Notes under the pieces: generated by a model
What the model was told of the DNA's origin: nothing
Seen by the model: only the letters and a program-made list of their open reading frames with translations
The model's database searches: none
Translations under genes and position numbers: made by a program
Origin: an uncultured Cohaesibacter sp.
GTDB taxonomy: Bacteria > Pseudomonadota > Alphaproteobacteria > Rhizobiales > Cohaesibacteraceae
Assembly (NCBI RefSeq): GCF_963662805.1
Contig: NZ_OY759875.1
Coordinates: 1-45,992 of the forward strand
Direction: 5' to 3'
DNA length: 45,992 nucleotides
Part shown: positions 24,690-34,606 of the stretch, in pieces
Position numbering within the stretch: the first letter of the stretch is position 1
Layout of the letters: each line of letters starts with the position of its first letter

Positions 24690-25492
24690 ATGCTTGCCAA
24701 GACCATGTTGCGCATGTTGACCGTGCAAATGCTGATGGAAATCCCGTCGCTGAAAGGGAATGTCGAGGACAGCCTGATCGCACCGCTCGACGACGGTAAG
24801 GACGCCCAGACATGGCCGGATGTTTTGGCCTCCGTCTATACCGAGAATTTTGACCGGTCATTCGAGATGAACAGGCCGCCGGTGGTCGATCTGGCCATCG
24901 ACATCCTGGCCGGGGTGCAGGAAAGTTTCACAGCACCGGACGGCGAGCTGGTTGTCATTCCAAAGCGAATGAACGCCAGAGCCGAGCTGATGTGTGATCT
25001 GGTTGAAGATGACATTGATGCGCATCTCAGGGCGATCAGTGGTGAATGGGCCGAGCAATGGCGAGAATTTTCCGACTTTGCTGGCCCTATACGCAGTTAT
25101 TGCGGTGTTGACGCCAAGGGCCACAAGCGCGCCCTGAGGCGCATTGTAATGCCGATGACCGTCCTATCACTCGCCAGTGCGCGGGAAAGCCTCTGGTGGG
25201 CGTCTGGGCCGAGGCAATCAGCAAATTCGAAAGCGACGGTCCGGATCACTACAAAGCAATTGCCACCCTGATACGCAAGGTCTTTGAAGGGGATGGCGAT
25301 CTGGCTGATTGGGCGCGTGGGATCGAGCAGATAGGACTTGAACGATCGAGCGCGGTCATTCTTGGGCTTGACAGTCGCGAGGATTATGACCGGACGCAAT
25401 CGCTTGTTCCGATCAGGGTGACGGAAATCACCGGCTCGCTTGGCGTGCCGATGGATGGCCTGATCACCGAGACTGACCCATCGGAGGTGTGA
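24690..25492 (+). pseudogene. tail-completion-type protein, one missing base near 25190
   Basis: The protein begins MLAKTMLRMLTVQMLMEIPS and has LAIDILAGVQESFTAPDGEL and MCDLVEDDIDAHLRAISGEW. After a missing C near 25190 it continues PLVGVWAEAISKFESDGPDH and LADWARGIEQIGLERSSAVI to a stop at 25490-25492, about 268 aa. It occupies the place of the P2 tail-completion genes (R/S) at the head-tail border. Function assigned by position only. Confidence 0.5.
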
Positions 25493-25496
25493 GGCG

Positions 25497-26037
25497 ATGA
25501 TCCCTGACGTGCGTGCGCCGTCTGTTCAATCGTATTTCCCGGCTTGAGCATGTGTCGGCCAAGATCATCCGGATCGGCAACGTCGTCGAGGTCGACAATG
25601 AATCCGACCGGGTCAAAGTCAAGGTTGGTGATGGCGATCCGATCGATGCGCGCTGGTCATCGCTTGCGTCTGGCGCAATCAAGATCAGGGTGACGCCATC
25701 GGTGGGGCAGGTCGTGACATTGATCTGTCCGAATGGTGGACGCTCGCCAAGCCTTCGCCCAGCCGGGTGACTGGTCTGGCAAAAATCCGAGCCCGTCATC
25801 CGAGGCGGATGAGATTCTGATCGGGATCGGGGCGGTCGGACTACAGATGACGGCTGAGAAGTTTTTCGCCAAGGCTGGCGGAAACAAGTCTTTCGATCAC
25901 GGAGGCCGGGATCACAACCAAGGGCAACGTCGATCACAATGACGGTTATGTCAAGAATGATGGCCACGCCAGCGATCAGACGCACAAGCACACAGACGTG
26001 GTCAGCGGTGGTGATCTAACCGTGTGTGCCACAGTAG
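25497..26037 (+). pseudogene. baseplate assembly protein V (spike), frame broken three or four times
   Basis: The family pattern reads NRISRLEHVSAKIIRIGNVV (OB-fold start), then RVTPSVGQVVTLICPNG, ARQAFAQPGDWSGKNPSPSS and HASDQTHKHTDVVSGGDL just before the stop, with the metal-binding HxH tip seen in P2 V spikes. The frame changes near 25510, 25735, 25885 and 26022, each by one base. The repaired protein of about 179 aa is close to P2 V (211 aa). Confidence 0.75.
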
Positions 26038-26049
26038 AAAGGGATAGTC

Positions 26050-26355
26050 ATGAGCGAAGAATTCAAGGTGACCAAAGACGCCGCAAACCGGATGTTGGGT
26101 CAGCGGGTTGTGCCGGGCGAGACCAAAGTCACGGTCGTCGATACACCAAGCAAGGCTCCGCGCAATGCCAAGGATCCGATCGAGATGACGGAAAAGCAGC
26201 TTGAGCCTTTCCTGCGCACGGGTCAGGTGAGCAGCGCCGCACGCGAGGCCAGCAAGAAAAAGCTTGCAGCTGCCAAGGCAAAAGCGGGTGCGGCGACTGA
26301 AGCCGTAGCGACCGAGGCGGCCCAGACCAAAGGCGCTGTTGATGGCGGGGATTGA
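26050..26355 (+). CDS. hypothetical baseplate-region protein, 101 aa
   Basis: The ATG is 12 bases after the spike gene stop. The first half (SEEFKVTKDAANRMLGQRVV) is followed by lysine- and alanine-rich helical sequence (ASKKKLAAAKAKAGAATEAV), probably disordered or coiled. It overlaps the gp25-like gene by 14 bases. No family known. Confidence 0.5.
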   Translation: MSEEFKVTKDAANRMLGQRVVPGETKVTVVDTPSKAPRNAKDPIEMTEKQLEPFLRTGQVSSAAREASKKKLAAAKAKAGAATEAVATEAAQTKGAVDGGD

Positions 26356-26712
26356 TGGCCGGACCGGCAAGCCGCTCAGCGGGGTTGAGCATGTGGCGCA
26401 AAGGCATTGTGATCATCTTGCAAACCAAGTTTGGCGAGCTGGTGCAGCTGGAAGAATTCGGCTCCTTTGTCACGACCCTGCTGCTCAGGGAAAACCATGA
26501 CAATCGGACCGCCGCGCTGATCTACTGGTGTATTGCGCTGGCAATCGATCTCTGGGAGCCGCGTTTCAGGCTGACCCGCTTTGTGCCAGACGAGACGGTC
26601 GACAAGCGCCGCGAGGGCGTTTTCGGCTTTGGTGTTCTCGGCAGTTTTATGCCGCTGTGCGCATCTTGGCGATTTCACGGTCGCCAAGGCCAACGTGACC
26701 ATCCGCGTTTAG
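26342..26712 (+). pseudogene. baseplate wedge protein, gp25/P2-W family, two frame breaks
   Basis: MAGIDGRTGKPLSGVEHVAQ is the characteristic start of the GPW/gp25 family. After one extra G near 26393 it continues SIVIILQTKFGELV then LAIDLWEPRFRLTRF, the conserved C-terminal core of gp25. A second break near 26667 leads into HLGDFTVAKANVTIRV and a TAG at 26710-26712. The repaired length of about 123 aa fits P2 W (115 aa). Confidence 0.8.
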
Positions 26713-26725
26713 GCTGGAGTTTCCC

Positions 26726-27655
26726 ATGGCTTTTTATGCTCCGACAGCGATTGACCTGTTCCAACGTGCCTGTGCCTTCCTGTGCTTGAGGAATTGTCTT
26801 TCGACGATCTCTTTGGCGGGTATCGCGACCGGTTTCTGGCGGTCTGGGCCGAGGAGCAGGCGATCGACGAAAGCCTGCCGGATTATGATGTTGATCTGCT
26901 TGAGACCGACCCGGCCAAGATTGTCGGGGCGGTCATTCAGCTATTTGCGGCTGCTCGATCGCGCGCGCGTCAATGATGCCATCAAGGCTCTGCTGGCGCC
27001 CTATTCGACGGACACCAATCTTGACAGTCTGGTCGCCGGTCGCAACATCGCCCGCCTCACTGTTACCGAGGCAACTGCAACGAGTGACGCGGTCATGGAG
27101 GCAGATCTCAATCTGCTCCGGCGCTATCTCTTGAGCTTTGACGCTCCAGCGAGCGGGTCGGCTGGTCGATATCTCTTTGACGCCTGGGGCGCGTGGCCTC
27201 TGATGGGTGACGCAAGGGTCAACGGCCAATTGGTCCATGGGCGGCGCGGGGATACGGATGTTGTCATCTGTGGCCTTGATGGCGCTCTACCAACAGACGC
27301 CGAGCGCGATCTGGTGTCCGCTGCCGTGCGACACATCAATCGCGAGCCGGAGGGGATGAGCATTGCCATCCTCAAGGCTGCGCAGCAAATCTATGACGTT
27401 GATCTGACGATCACAGTGCCCGGTGTCGGGCCGGACCCTGAGGTCATCGTCGAGGAAGCGATCGAGCGGGTGCGCAAGGCAGCGTTGGCGCGGTCTCTGA
27501 TCGGTGGGCAGATCCCAGCCGGGCTGCTGGCCGGGGCGGCTTATGGGGACAATGTGCTCATTGTCATCGATAACGCGCCGGTTGTCATCGAGCCAGATCC
27601 CTACGCGGTGCCGGTGCTTGGGTCGTTATCGGTTGGATATGAGGTGGAGACATGA
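26726..27655 (+). pseudogene. baseplate protein J, frame broken three times
   Basis: The pattern of P2 J is MAFYAPTAIDL then VPSVLEELSFDDL after two breaks (near 26757 and 26786, one extra T each). Next come DRARVNDAIKALLAPYSTDT (after a break near 26943) and the conserved C-terminal YLFDAWGAWPLMGDARVNGQ. The repaired length of about 309 aa matches P2 J (302 aa). J is part of the wedge ring between hub and fibres. The stop overlaps gene I (ATGA). Confidence 0.8.
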
Positions 27656-28309
27656 CTTCCCTGCCTTTGCGTTCCAATGCTATGCCGATCGAGAAGGCGA
27701 TGGCGGCGGGTATGTCGGATGACCTGCCGGTCGACTATGCGACAATCATGGATCCATACCAGACGCCCGCAAAGTGGCTGCCAAGTCTGGCGGCTCACTA
27801 TTCAGTTGATCTGTGGTTTTCAGATTGGCCGGAGGAGCGCAAGCGCGAGATGATCGCGCAATGCGCAGGGCTGAGCACGATCTATCCCGGCGAGCAGCTG
27901 GCCGAGCTGAAAGGCACGTTGGAGGGGCTGAAGCGCTTCCTCTGGTTTGTCGACGCCGAGATCGTCGACCGGATCGCCTATCCTTGCCGGTTTGTTCTGG
28001 GGCGATCAAGTCCGTCCTTTACGCCACTGCAATTCCCCGGCCTTCAAGGCGCGGTACCTGATCAAGGTGCTGTTGGTGCGCAAACCAAATAGCTTTGTCT
28101 TGGGGCGGGGTGCTCTGGGGCAGGCGGCGGCGCGTCCGGTCGATTTGACGCCCTTGCAGCGAGCCAAGAAGGCGGCGCGCATCGCAAAGGCCGAGCATGT
28201 CGAATATCTCGTCAACTTTTCATACAAGCGGCGCGCGACCTTTGGGGACGGCCTGCCGCTTGATGGCTCTTACACGATCAGTCCGTTTGTTGATCGCGAA
28301 CATTTGTAG
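27652..28309 (+). pseudogene. tail protein I, frame broken twice
   Basis: P2 I pattern: DDLPVDYATIMDPYQTPAKW, LPSLAAHYSVDLWFSDWPEE (WLAWALSVDxWD-like). After missing or extra bases near 28003 and 28040 it ends with RYLIKVLLVRKPNSFVLGRG. Repaired length is about 218 aa, typical for P2 I (176-230 aa). It links the wedge to the fibre network. Confidence 0.75.
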
Positions 28310-28317
28310 GTTGCACC

Positions 28318-30579
28318 ATGGACATCATTCATTTCAATGAGGCTGAAATCGTCGATCCTGACGACTTCACTGCGATCAGTGAAAATGCGCGCGATGATTT
28401 CGACGAGAATGCCGCCAAGGCGCTCGGCTGGCCCGCCCACTATTCCAGCTTCACGGTCAGTCAGGCGGCTGACGCGGACTCCGTGACCATCGGCGTCGGG
28501 CGCTATTACAACGGTTCCGCGACCTACATTTTTGACACGGCTGATGATCTCAATCTTGAGACCTACAAGCCTCTGGTCTCAACCGATCAATGTTGGGTCG
28601 CTCTATTAGCACGGGCCAATGAGGACACGGTCAACGGGAACCGGCAGCTGGAAGCGAGCGACGAGCCGCTCAACAGCTCCGAACCGGTGACGCAATCCGT
28701 GCCTAAAGTGACCAAGCGCACGGTGAGCATTACCGTCCAAGCGGGCGTGATCAGCCCGACGGCGGTCAAGCCAACCATCGACGAGGATGATTGTTGCATC
28801 GCCTTTGTGCTGCTGAAGTCGACCGGTGTCGAGGACATCGTCGCCAATGAAGCCGCGCGCGTGAAATCGGTCTATGAGATTGAGCTGCGGCTGCAGGCGG
28901 CCGAGGCGAATATCACCAAGATCCAGAATGCCGTCACCACGATCAAGACGGACGTGGCGGGCATCGCCCAGCAGATCGAGGATGGTCCGCCTCTCTGGCT
29001 CATCAATCAGATGGTCCGTGATCTGGCGCAATTGAGGGAAGATGCGGATTTGCCGGACGATGCCTTCAATTACAAGATCGACTATGGCATGGAAAAGGAC
29101 TTCTGGGATCTTGACCATGCAAACGCGGCATTCCGCATTCTCGAAGGGATCCGCTTTCCTTACGCCAACATGATAAACAACCGCATCGAGCTACTTGATG
29201 CGGCGGACACCGCAATCGCGCTCTATGACAATAAGGTCCTGATGCCCGCTCATGAGCGGGTGGTGCGGTTTGAGCTGGCCAAGGGTGACAGCGAGCAGAA
29301 TATCTCCGCCAGCGCCTACACGACGCGGACTGCCGTCGAGAAGACGGTTGGCTATGAGTCAATCCGCTATGGTGAGACCATAACGGTCAATTCTGGTCTG
29401 GCGAAGGCTTTTGCTGTTTCGGCGGGGCGTATCGGTGACCTGTTCTATTTGAATGGACAGGAATATGAGGTGACCCTGGTCACCGAGGAATATAAGGACG
29501 GCCAGACAATTCACGCCAGACGGATCATCCGGATCGATCAGTCGGAGACCTATGTCGGCTATATTGCAACCGAGGTCGGCCTGGCCGGAGCCAGTTATGC
29601 CGAGGCGTTCCCTTGCAGCCAATATGGAATCCTTCTGGCGATCCAGATCTATTTCACCAGCATCGGCTCCTCGGGGGATGTCACCCTTTGCCTGTGCGAG
29701 GTGCGGGACGATGGCACACCGGAATATGACAGCATTCTGAAAAGCGCGACCGTGGCGCATGCGGATCTTTCCGAGGGGTGGGTTGAGTTTGATCTGGTCG
29801 CTGTGGCGATCGAGCCGGGCAAGCGGTATGCCTGGTATACGGTGACGACCGGCAACCATGTCATCTCCAAAACGACCGGCAACGCTTTTCCGGAAGGAAC
29901 AAGCTTTGTGTCGGCGGATGGTGTCTGGTCGCAGGGATCCAACGAGGTCGATTATCCTTTCCGCCTGATCACGGCGGAATTCAGCTCAAACCGCACCGTC
30001 GTTCCGATGGAGCCGATCAGCCTTGAAAACGGCATGACCGAGCTGCAAATGGCATATGCTGCCGTCCAGACAGGGTCATCCTCTCTGACGTGGCAAATCA
30101 AGCCAAGCGGCACGACCGAATGGATCGACATGGATGGGCGGGACGACAACCCGCTCGCCACCAAGCCGGTGCTTTGTGAACTTCAGGCGGTGTTTGTCAA
30201 CACGCCGGACAATGCGCCATTCATTATTCTCGATGCCAATGCCCGGATCATTGTCGCCCGGATGGCCACCAATATGGCCGCCATTACCGAGGACTACACA
30301 TTCGAGCAGGCGACAGACAGTGTGAGTATCATCGCCTATCTCAAAGAGTTCGACGATGCGCACCATACGGCAGTGCCCAAGCTGATTGTTGACGGCACTG
30401 TCATCGAGGCGGACGCGATCGACTATACGGTCGATCGAGACGATGAGACGCGCATCAAGGTGACGGCAGACTTTACGCTCGGGTCGGCGGTGACCACGTT
30501 CGCCGGGCGGATTGACGCGACGTCGGACAGCGACATCCTGTTGCCCTTCGTTGAGAGCCTTCAGACCAACGCATTCTAA
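28318..30579 (+). CDS. large baseplate/fibre-network protein, 753 aa
   Basis: The largest intact gene of the baseplate block, directly downstream of I. The N terminus (DIIHFNEAEIVDPDDFTAIS) is followed by a coiled-coil segment (LRLQAAEANITKIQNAVTTI, residues 190-235). The C-terminal half is beta-rich. It could be the adhesin backbone or DUF4815-like wedge protein to which the collar-type fibre binds. No enzyme motif. Confidence 0.6.
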   Translation: MDIIHFNEAEIVDPDDFTAISENARDDFDENAAKALGWPAHYSSFTVSQAADADSVTIGVGRYYNGSATYIFDTADDLNLETYKPLVSTDQCWVALLARANEDTVNGNRQLEASDEPLNSSEPVTQSVPKVTKRTVSITVQAGVISPTAVKPTIDEDDCCIAFVLLKSTGVEDIVANEAARVKSVYEIELRLQAAEANITKIQNAVTTIKTDVAGIAQQIEDGPPLWLINQMVRDLAQLREDADLPDDAFNYKIDYGMEKDFWDLDHANAAFRILEGIRFPYANMINNRIELLDAADTAIALYDNKVLMPAHERVVRFELAKGDSEQNISASAYTTRTAVEKTVGYESIRYGETITVNSGLAKAFAVSAGRIGDLFYLNGQEYEVTLVTEEYKDGQTIHARRIIRIDQSETYVGYIATEVGLAGASYAEAFPCSQYGILLAIQIYFTSIGSSGDVTLCLCEVRDDGTPEYDSILKSATVAHADLSEGWVEFDLVAVAIEPGKRYAWYTVTTGNHVISKTTGNAFPEGTSFVSADGVWSQGSNEVDYPFRLITAEFSSNRTVVPMEPISLENGMTELQMAYAAVQTGSSSLTWQIKPSGTTEWIDMDGRDDNPLATKPVLCELQAVFVNTPDNAPFIILDANARIIVARMATNMAAITEDYTFEQATDSVSIIAYLKEFDDAHHTAVPKLIVDGTVIEADAIDYTVDRDDETRIKVTADFTLGSAVTTFAGRIDATSDSDILLPFVESLQTNAF

Positions 30580-30591
30580 GGAATTATCTCA

Positions 30592-30792
30592 ATGGCTGAA
30601 ACAAGCTACATCGACGAGGAGCGCTATCTGGTGCGCTTCAGCAAAAAGGTTGAGGTGGGGGTGTTTGTCTATCGCCCTCGCCAAGCCAACTTGAAAATGA
30701 AGGGCTCTGCGCTCAACGCAATCGTCGCGCAGGGAGATGGCGACAAGATCAAGAGCGCCGAGCTGATCGAAGCCACGAGCGCAGAAAGCTGA
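30592..30792 (+). CDS. hypothetical fibre-region protein, 66 aa
   Basis: Short protein (MAETSYIDEERYLVRFSKKV) between two fibre genes; ATG 12 bases after the previous stop. No family recognised. Confidence 0.55.
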   Translation: MAETSYIDEERYLVRFSKKVEVGVFVYRPRQANLKMKGSALNAIVAQGDGDKIKSAELIEATSAES

Positions 30793-30802
30793 GGAACTAG
30801 CT

Positions 30803-31765
30803 ATGGCTTTGCAGGATGCAATTGATGCGGTCAATGGGATTAACGGCGGCACCACCGACCTGACAGTGCAGCTCTATCAGGACATTTTCACGCCGCTCTT
30901 TGCAGAGGTGCAGATCTGTCTCGATAAGGTGGCCAGCTTCGAAGCGCTGGAAGCGTCTGGCGTGTCGGCGGCCTTACAGAATATTGCTGTCACAATCGCG
31001 CCGCAGCTCGAAACGCTGCAAACAAACATCGCGACACTGGATGCATCTGTTACCGCTGCTCAGGACAAACTGACCGAGCTGAAGGCGGGCAACCTGAACG
31101 CAGCCAACGTGGTGGTGGATGAGGGCAACGGCGTCGAGGCTGGGAATGCAGCTGCGGCTCTTGCTGAGCTGGCTGCGGCTCTGGCCGTTTTGGCTGAGGC
31201 CATCGAAGCAAAGCCCGGCGCTGAAGAATTTGAGGAGTTGTCTTCTGAGGTCTCTGGTCTGTTGACGGGAGCTGTTCAGGCTTTTGCAATGAGCACAGCG
31301 CCGGAGGGTTGGTTGAAGGCGAACGGGGCAGCCGTCTCAAGGGCATCTTATGCCGACTTGTTTGCAGCGATCGGAACAAGTTTTGGAGAGGGTGACGGAG
31401 TCGCGACGTTTAACCTGCCTGATCTCCGTGGAGAGTTCATCCGGGGCTACGACGATGGACGCAGTGTTGACGCAGGCCGCGTGTTTGGCTCATCCCAAGC
31501 GGATCAGAATGCGGAACACACTCATTCGGTTGACCCGCCGTCAACCACGACATCCAGTGACAGCCACACGCACACGGCAGGAACGCAGTCCGGCAGCTTC
31601 ACGCACGGCTCGGGCAGCATCTCGCACTATTCCGCTGGCTCTGGCAATACAAGCTCTGACAGTCACACACACACGCTAAACATCGCCGCGTTTACGTCTG
31701 GTGCCAGCGGTGGCGCAGAAGCGAGGCCGAGAAACGTCGCGCTGTTGTACTGCATCAAATACTGA
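30803..31765 (+). CDS. tail fibre with phage tail collar domain, 320 aa
   Basis: A helical stem (residues 1-150, alanine-rich heptads) leads to the collar domain: GWLKANGAAVSRASYADLFA, then FNLPDLRGEFIRGYDDGRSV. A C-terminal histidine-rich tip follows with repeated HTH motifs (EHTHSV, SDSHTHTAG, SDSHTHTLN) that in related fibres bind iron. The last residues RPRNVALLYCIKY are the usual end of collar fibres. It should contact the host surface. Confidence 0.8.
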   Translation: MALQDAIDAVNGINGGTTDLTVQLYQDIFTPLFAEVQICLDKVASFEALEASGVSAALQNIAVTIAPQLETLQTNIATLDASVTAAQDKLTELKAGNLNAANVVVDEGNGVEAGNAAAALAELAAALAVLAEAIEAKPGAEEFEELSSEVSGLLTGAVQAFAMSTAPEGWLKANGAAVSRASYADLFAAIGTSFGEGDGVATFNLPDLRGEFIRGYDDGRSVDAGRVFGSSQADQNAEHTHSVDPPSTTTSSDSHTHTAGTQSGSFTHGSGSISHYSAGSGNTSSDSHTHTLNIAAFTSGASGGAEARPRNVALLYCIKY

Positions 31766-31773
31766 GGTTCACC

Positions 31774-32601
31774 ATGTCTCTGATAATTTATAACTATCAT
31801 CCGCAAACTCGTGAATTTCTAAGTGCTTCTTGGGCTGACATCTCACCGCTCGAAAAGGATGTCTACCTTATTCCGTCATTTGCGACAGAAACAGCGCCCC
31901 CTGAGGCTCAAGAAGGGTATGCGCGTGTTTTTGAAGATGGGGCGTGGGTCGCCGTTATTGATCATCGTGACGAGGTTTGGTGGTTGAATGGCGCTCAGGT
32001 TGTCATTGACTTTTTGGGCGAGCCGTCGGCTGAAGATGGCTGGACGCAAGAGGGTCCGCCAGAAGCGGGCGACGGCGAATCTGTTCAGTGGAGTGATAAC
32101 GGCTGGGAAATCCTTGCCGATCATCGTGGCGAGACGTGGTTTGATGGGGAGGGAAATTCCGTTCGCATTGACTTTCTCGGCGATCCGAGTGAGCGCGACC
32201 TGAAAGCAACACCTGTTGAACCTGAGTCGGAGGAGCCGGGTCCACTGACAGGGGATGACGTAAATTTGGAGCGTCTAAAACGCATCGAGGACGGTTGTAA
32301 TGTTTCTGTCACCGGTGTTGTGGATCCGATCCCACTGCAGGGAAGGGTTCAAGATCAGACCAATTTGCTGGGGCTTGCAACAGGTGCTCAGCTCCGCATC
32401 GCATCCGGTGACACGACGACCACCATCACTTTCCGCGACGCCGACAACGTTGATCATGATTTAACGCCGCCTCAAGTGCTTGAGCTTTGGCAAGGCGGGG
32501 CAAATTTCATTTCTGCCGTGATGCAGGCATCTTGGGATCTAAAGGCCGCAACGCCGATCCCGTCCGATTACACCGACAATGCCTATTGGCCGACGCCGTA
32601 G
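31774..32601 (+). CDS. tail fibre assembly-type protein with DUF4376-like C terminus, 275 aa
   Basis: Starts MSLIIYNYHPQTREFLSASW, the usual opening of fibre assembly proteins. A repeated strand pair (IDHRDEVWWLNGAQVVIDFL and LADHRGETWFDGEGNSVRID) lies in the middle, a recent internal duplication. The C-terminal half (LRIASGDTTTTITFRDADNV) fits the DUF4376 pattern. Translation is directly after the fibre; the gene is followed by a terminator. Confidence 0.6.
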   Translation: MSLIIYNYHPQTREFLSASWADISPLEKDVYLIPSFATETAPPEAQEGYARVFEDGAWVAVIDHRDEVWWLNGAQVVIDFLGEPSAEDGWTQEGPPEAGDGESVQWSDNGWEILADHRGETWFDGEGNSVRIDFLGDPSERDLKATPVEPESEEPGPLTGDDVNLERLKRIEDGCNVSVTGVVDPIPLQGRVQDQTNLLGLATGAQLRIASGDTTTTITFRDADNVDHDLTPPQVLELWQGGANFISAVMQASWDLKAATPIPSDYTDNAYWPTP

Positions 32602-32632
32602 GCAAGCCAAACCCCACAATCCAAACCCGATC

Positions 32633-32661
32633 ACCCGCCCAACTTTGTGAGCGGGTTTTTT
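32633..32661 (+). terminator. Rho-independent terminator after the fibre genes
   Basis: ACCCGC (32633-32638) and GCGGGT (32651-32656) form a stem with a 12-base loop, followed by TTTTTT. It separates the fibre block from the sheath gene. Confidence 0.65.
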
Positions 32662-32664
32662 AAT

Positions 32665-32800
32665 GATGGTCGCTTCCACGTTTGCGGGATCGGCCTTGTC
32701 TTAACAGATGGTCGCTCTCGTCATTTTCGCCTTGCGAAATTGACTGGCGCTGGCTGTCGACGTCGGCGCATTCGCGCCTTGTCTTGAAAGAGGTAACCCG
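32665..32800 (+). repeat. two-hairpin element, truncated plus full copy, leader of the sheath gene
   Basis: A truncated copy (32665-32706, GATGGTCGCTTCC ... CGGCCTTGTCTT) is joined to a complete copy (32707-32800). The full copy has GGTCGCTCTCGTC, hairpin 1 (ATTTTCGC / GCGAAAT), CTGGCGCTGGCTGTCGACGTC, hairpin 2 (GGCGC ATTC GCGCC), CTTGTCTTGAAAGAGG and the ATG of the sheath gene. The AGAGG serves as the ribosome site, so the element forms the whole 5' leader downstream of a terminator. Confidence 0.75.
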
Positions 32801-34069
32801 ATGGGAAAACCAACTGTAGGCGCGAGCGCTGTTTATGATACAAGCCAGACGGTCCAGATCGTCGACAAAATGGATATGTCCATTCCGGGCGTCCTTGGCA
32901 CGTCGCCGAACAAAGCGAGCGGCGTCGAGCATAACTATTGCTACACTGTTTCGACCGCTGACACGGATTTGCTTGAGCGATTTGGCGAGGGTGATGTTCT
33001 CGATCAGATCGAATGCATCGCGGCTGGCTTGCCCGATGGCGTGTCGGCGACCAATGTGACCGTGGTCATCGTGCCGGAGGGCGAAAGTGCAGATCCGGCA
33101 ACCAAGCACACCGAGACGATCGCCAATCTGGCGGGGTCGTCTGCCAATGGGTCCGGGGCTTACGCCTTCAAACTGGCGGCTGCCCATCGTGCTTTGACGC
33201 CGCGCATCAAGACCGTTGCCGGTCTTTATGATGCGGATGTCACCAACGGAGCCAATGCGATCGTCAACAACCTCGACGAGGTCAACGCCTATGATTTCGG
33301 CTTTACCTTTGTCAATGGCACCGGCACCACCGAGGCAGCGGCCCTTGCGGCACGCGCGCTCTATGACATGACCAACGCCCACATGATCGAGACCCATGTG
33401 CTCGATGTGGACAGCTCCGGCAATCCGGTGACGCGCGGCCCTTCGGGCTATATCGCCGGGCTCCAGATTGGAGTTGATTTTATCCATGACGGCATCCCCA
33501 GCCATGTGGCTGGCGGTCGCACGATCACATGTTCCGGCCCGGCGCGCGAGATCGCCTACAATGACTTCAGTGATGCCTGCGAAGGCCAGCGGCTGCTCAA
33601 GGAGGGGCTTGGCATCCTGACGCTGGGCAACGGTCTTGATGACAATGCCACGGGCGATGGCGGCACCATGTATCGCGGCGCGCATTCGATGTCGAATGAC
33701 AGTCAGCTGAAATTCTACAACAAGGCGCGCATGAGAAACTATGTGCTGCTGACCCTGGCGCGCTACTACGCCCAGCACAATCTGATCAACAACGTTGATT
33801 ATGCGGTGTTCAAGAACATGATCACCGGGGCGCAGAATTGGCTGAACAGTCTCGCCGACGAGCGGCACATCTACACCGCGCCACGCATCGATTTTATTCC
33901 GAATAGCGGGTCGGTCGATGATTGGCGCGAGGGCATCCTCAAGCTGTCCGGCGGCGTTGAATTCCGCTCGCCACTGATGCGCACCGATCAGACGCTCGCA
34001 CCGGATATTGCTGGCATCGAGATCGAGATCGCCCAGCTTGAAGCTTTCGCCAAAAACCTGACCGCATAA
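32801..34069 (+). CDS. contractile tail sheath protein, P2 FI-like, 422 aa
   Basis: The start follows the two-hairpin element with a good ribosome site (AAAGAGG). The sheath family pattern includes the N-terminal YDTSQTVQIVDKMDMSIPGV and the conserved C-terminal core: DDWREGILKLSGGVEFRSPL. Length (422 aa) equals P2 FI (396 aa) with a small insertion. It forms the outer contractile tube. Confidence 0.85.
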   Translation: MGKPTVGASAVYDTSQTVQIVDKMDMSIPGVLGTSPNKASGVEHNYCYTVSTADTDLLERFGEGDVLDQIECIAAGLPDGVSATNVTVVIVPEGESADPATKHTETIANLAGSSANGSGAYAFKLAAAHRALTPRIKTVAGLYDADVTNGANAIVNNLDEVNAYDFGFTFVNGTGTTEAAALAARALYDMTNAHMIETHVLDVDSSGNPVTRGPSGYIAGLQIGVDFIHDGIPSHVAGGRTITCSGPAREIAYNDFSDACEGQRLLKEGLGILTLGNGLDDNATGDGGTMYRGAHSMSNDSQLKFYNKARMRNYVLLTLARYYAQHNLINNVDYAVFKNMITGAQNWLNSLADERHIYTAPRIDFIPNSGSVDDWREGILKLSGGVEFRSPLMRTDQTLAPDIAGIEIEIAQLEAFAKNLTA

Positions 34070-34079
34070 GGAGCGCCCG

Positions 34080-34595
34080 ATGGCTTATCATGACATCAAG
34101 ACCCTTCAGGACGTTTCTGTCCTTTGCGACCTTTTCCCCGACGAGGTGATCCGTATCGAGATCGCCGAGCTTGGCTTGCCCAATCTGGAGGCCGATTTCG
34201 AGGATTTCGAAAGCTCAGGCATGTCCGGGCACACGGTCCAGATTGACACCGGTCGACTGCAGGTGATCGAGCCGACGCTGAAGCTGGTCGGCAATCTCGA
34301 TCAGCTCTATCAGGCATTCCTGATGCCTGCCAACTGGACCATCAACGGGGTCGTCAAAAACGCGCATACCGGCGAAAAGACGGCCTACAAGATGACCCAC
34401 AATGGTCGACTGGCCAAGATCACACCGGAGGCGCGCAGCGGCAAGAGCCTACACCATCATGAATATGCTTTCCGTGGCGTGATGTCCTACGCCATCTCCT
34501 CCAATGGCCAGCAGCTTTATGCATGGTCGGTCAAGGGCGGGATGAAAGTTGCGGGCATTGATGTCGATGCGGAAAACCGCGCCATTCTCGGCTAA
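34080..34595 (+). CDS. tail tube protein, P2 FII-like, 171 aa
   Basis: The P2 FII pattern is seen: VIRIEIAELGLPNLEADFED, SGMSGHTVQIDTGRLQVIEP. Length (171 aa) matches P2 FII (172 aa). It forms the inner tube; order sheath-tube-chaperone is conserved in P2. Confidence 0.85.
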   Translation: MAYHDIKTLQDVSVLCDLFPDEVIRIEIAELGLPNLEADFEDFESSGMSGHTVQIDTGRLQVIEPTLKLVGNLDQLYQAFLMPANWTINGVVKNAHTGEKTAYKMTHNGRLAKITPEARSGKSLHHHEYAFRGVMSYAISSNGQQLYAWSVKGGMKVAGIDVDAENRAILG

Positions 34596-34606
34596 GGGTG
34601 AATTTC

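Noticed and set aside
32707..32800. Metabolite riboswitch
   Set aside because: Two simple hairpins without a known aptamer core, present before unrelated virion genes and once against transcription; a riboswitch is not supported.
32660..33868. Long open frame of 402 codons on the minus strand opposite the sheath gene
   Set aside because: It is an antisense shadow of the sheath gene in GC-rich DNA, with no ribosome site and low-complexity, His/Arg-rich sequence.
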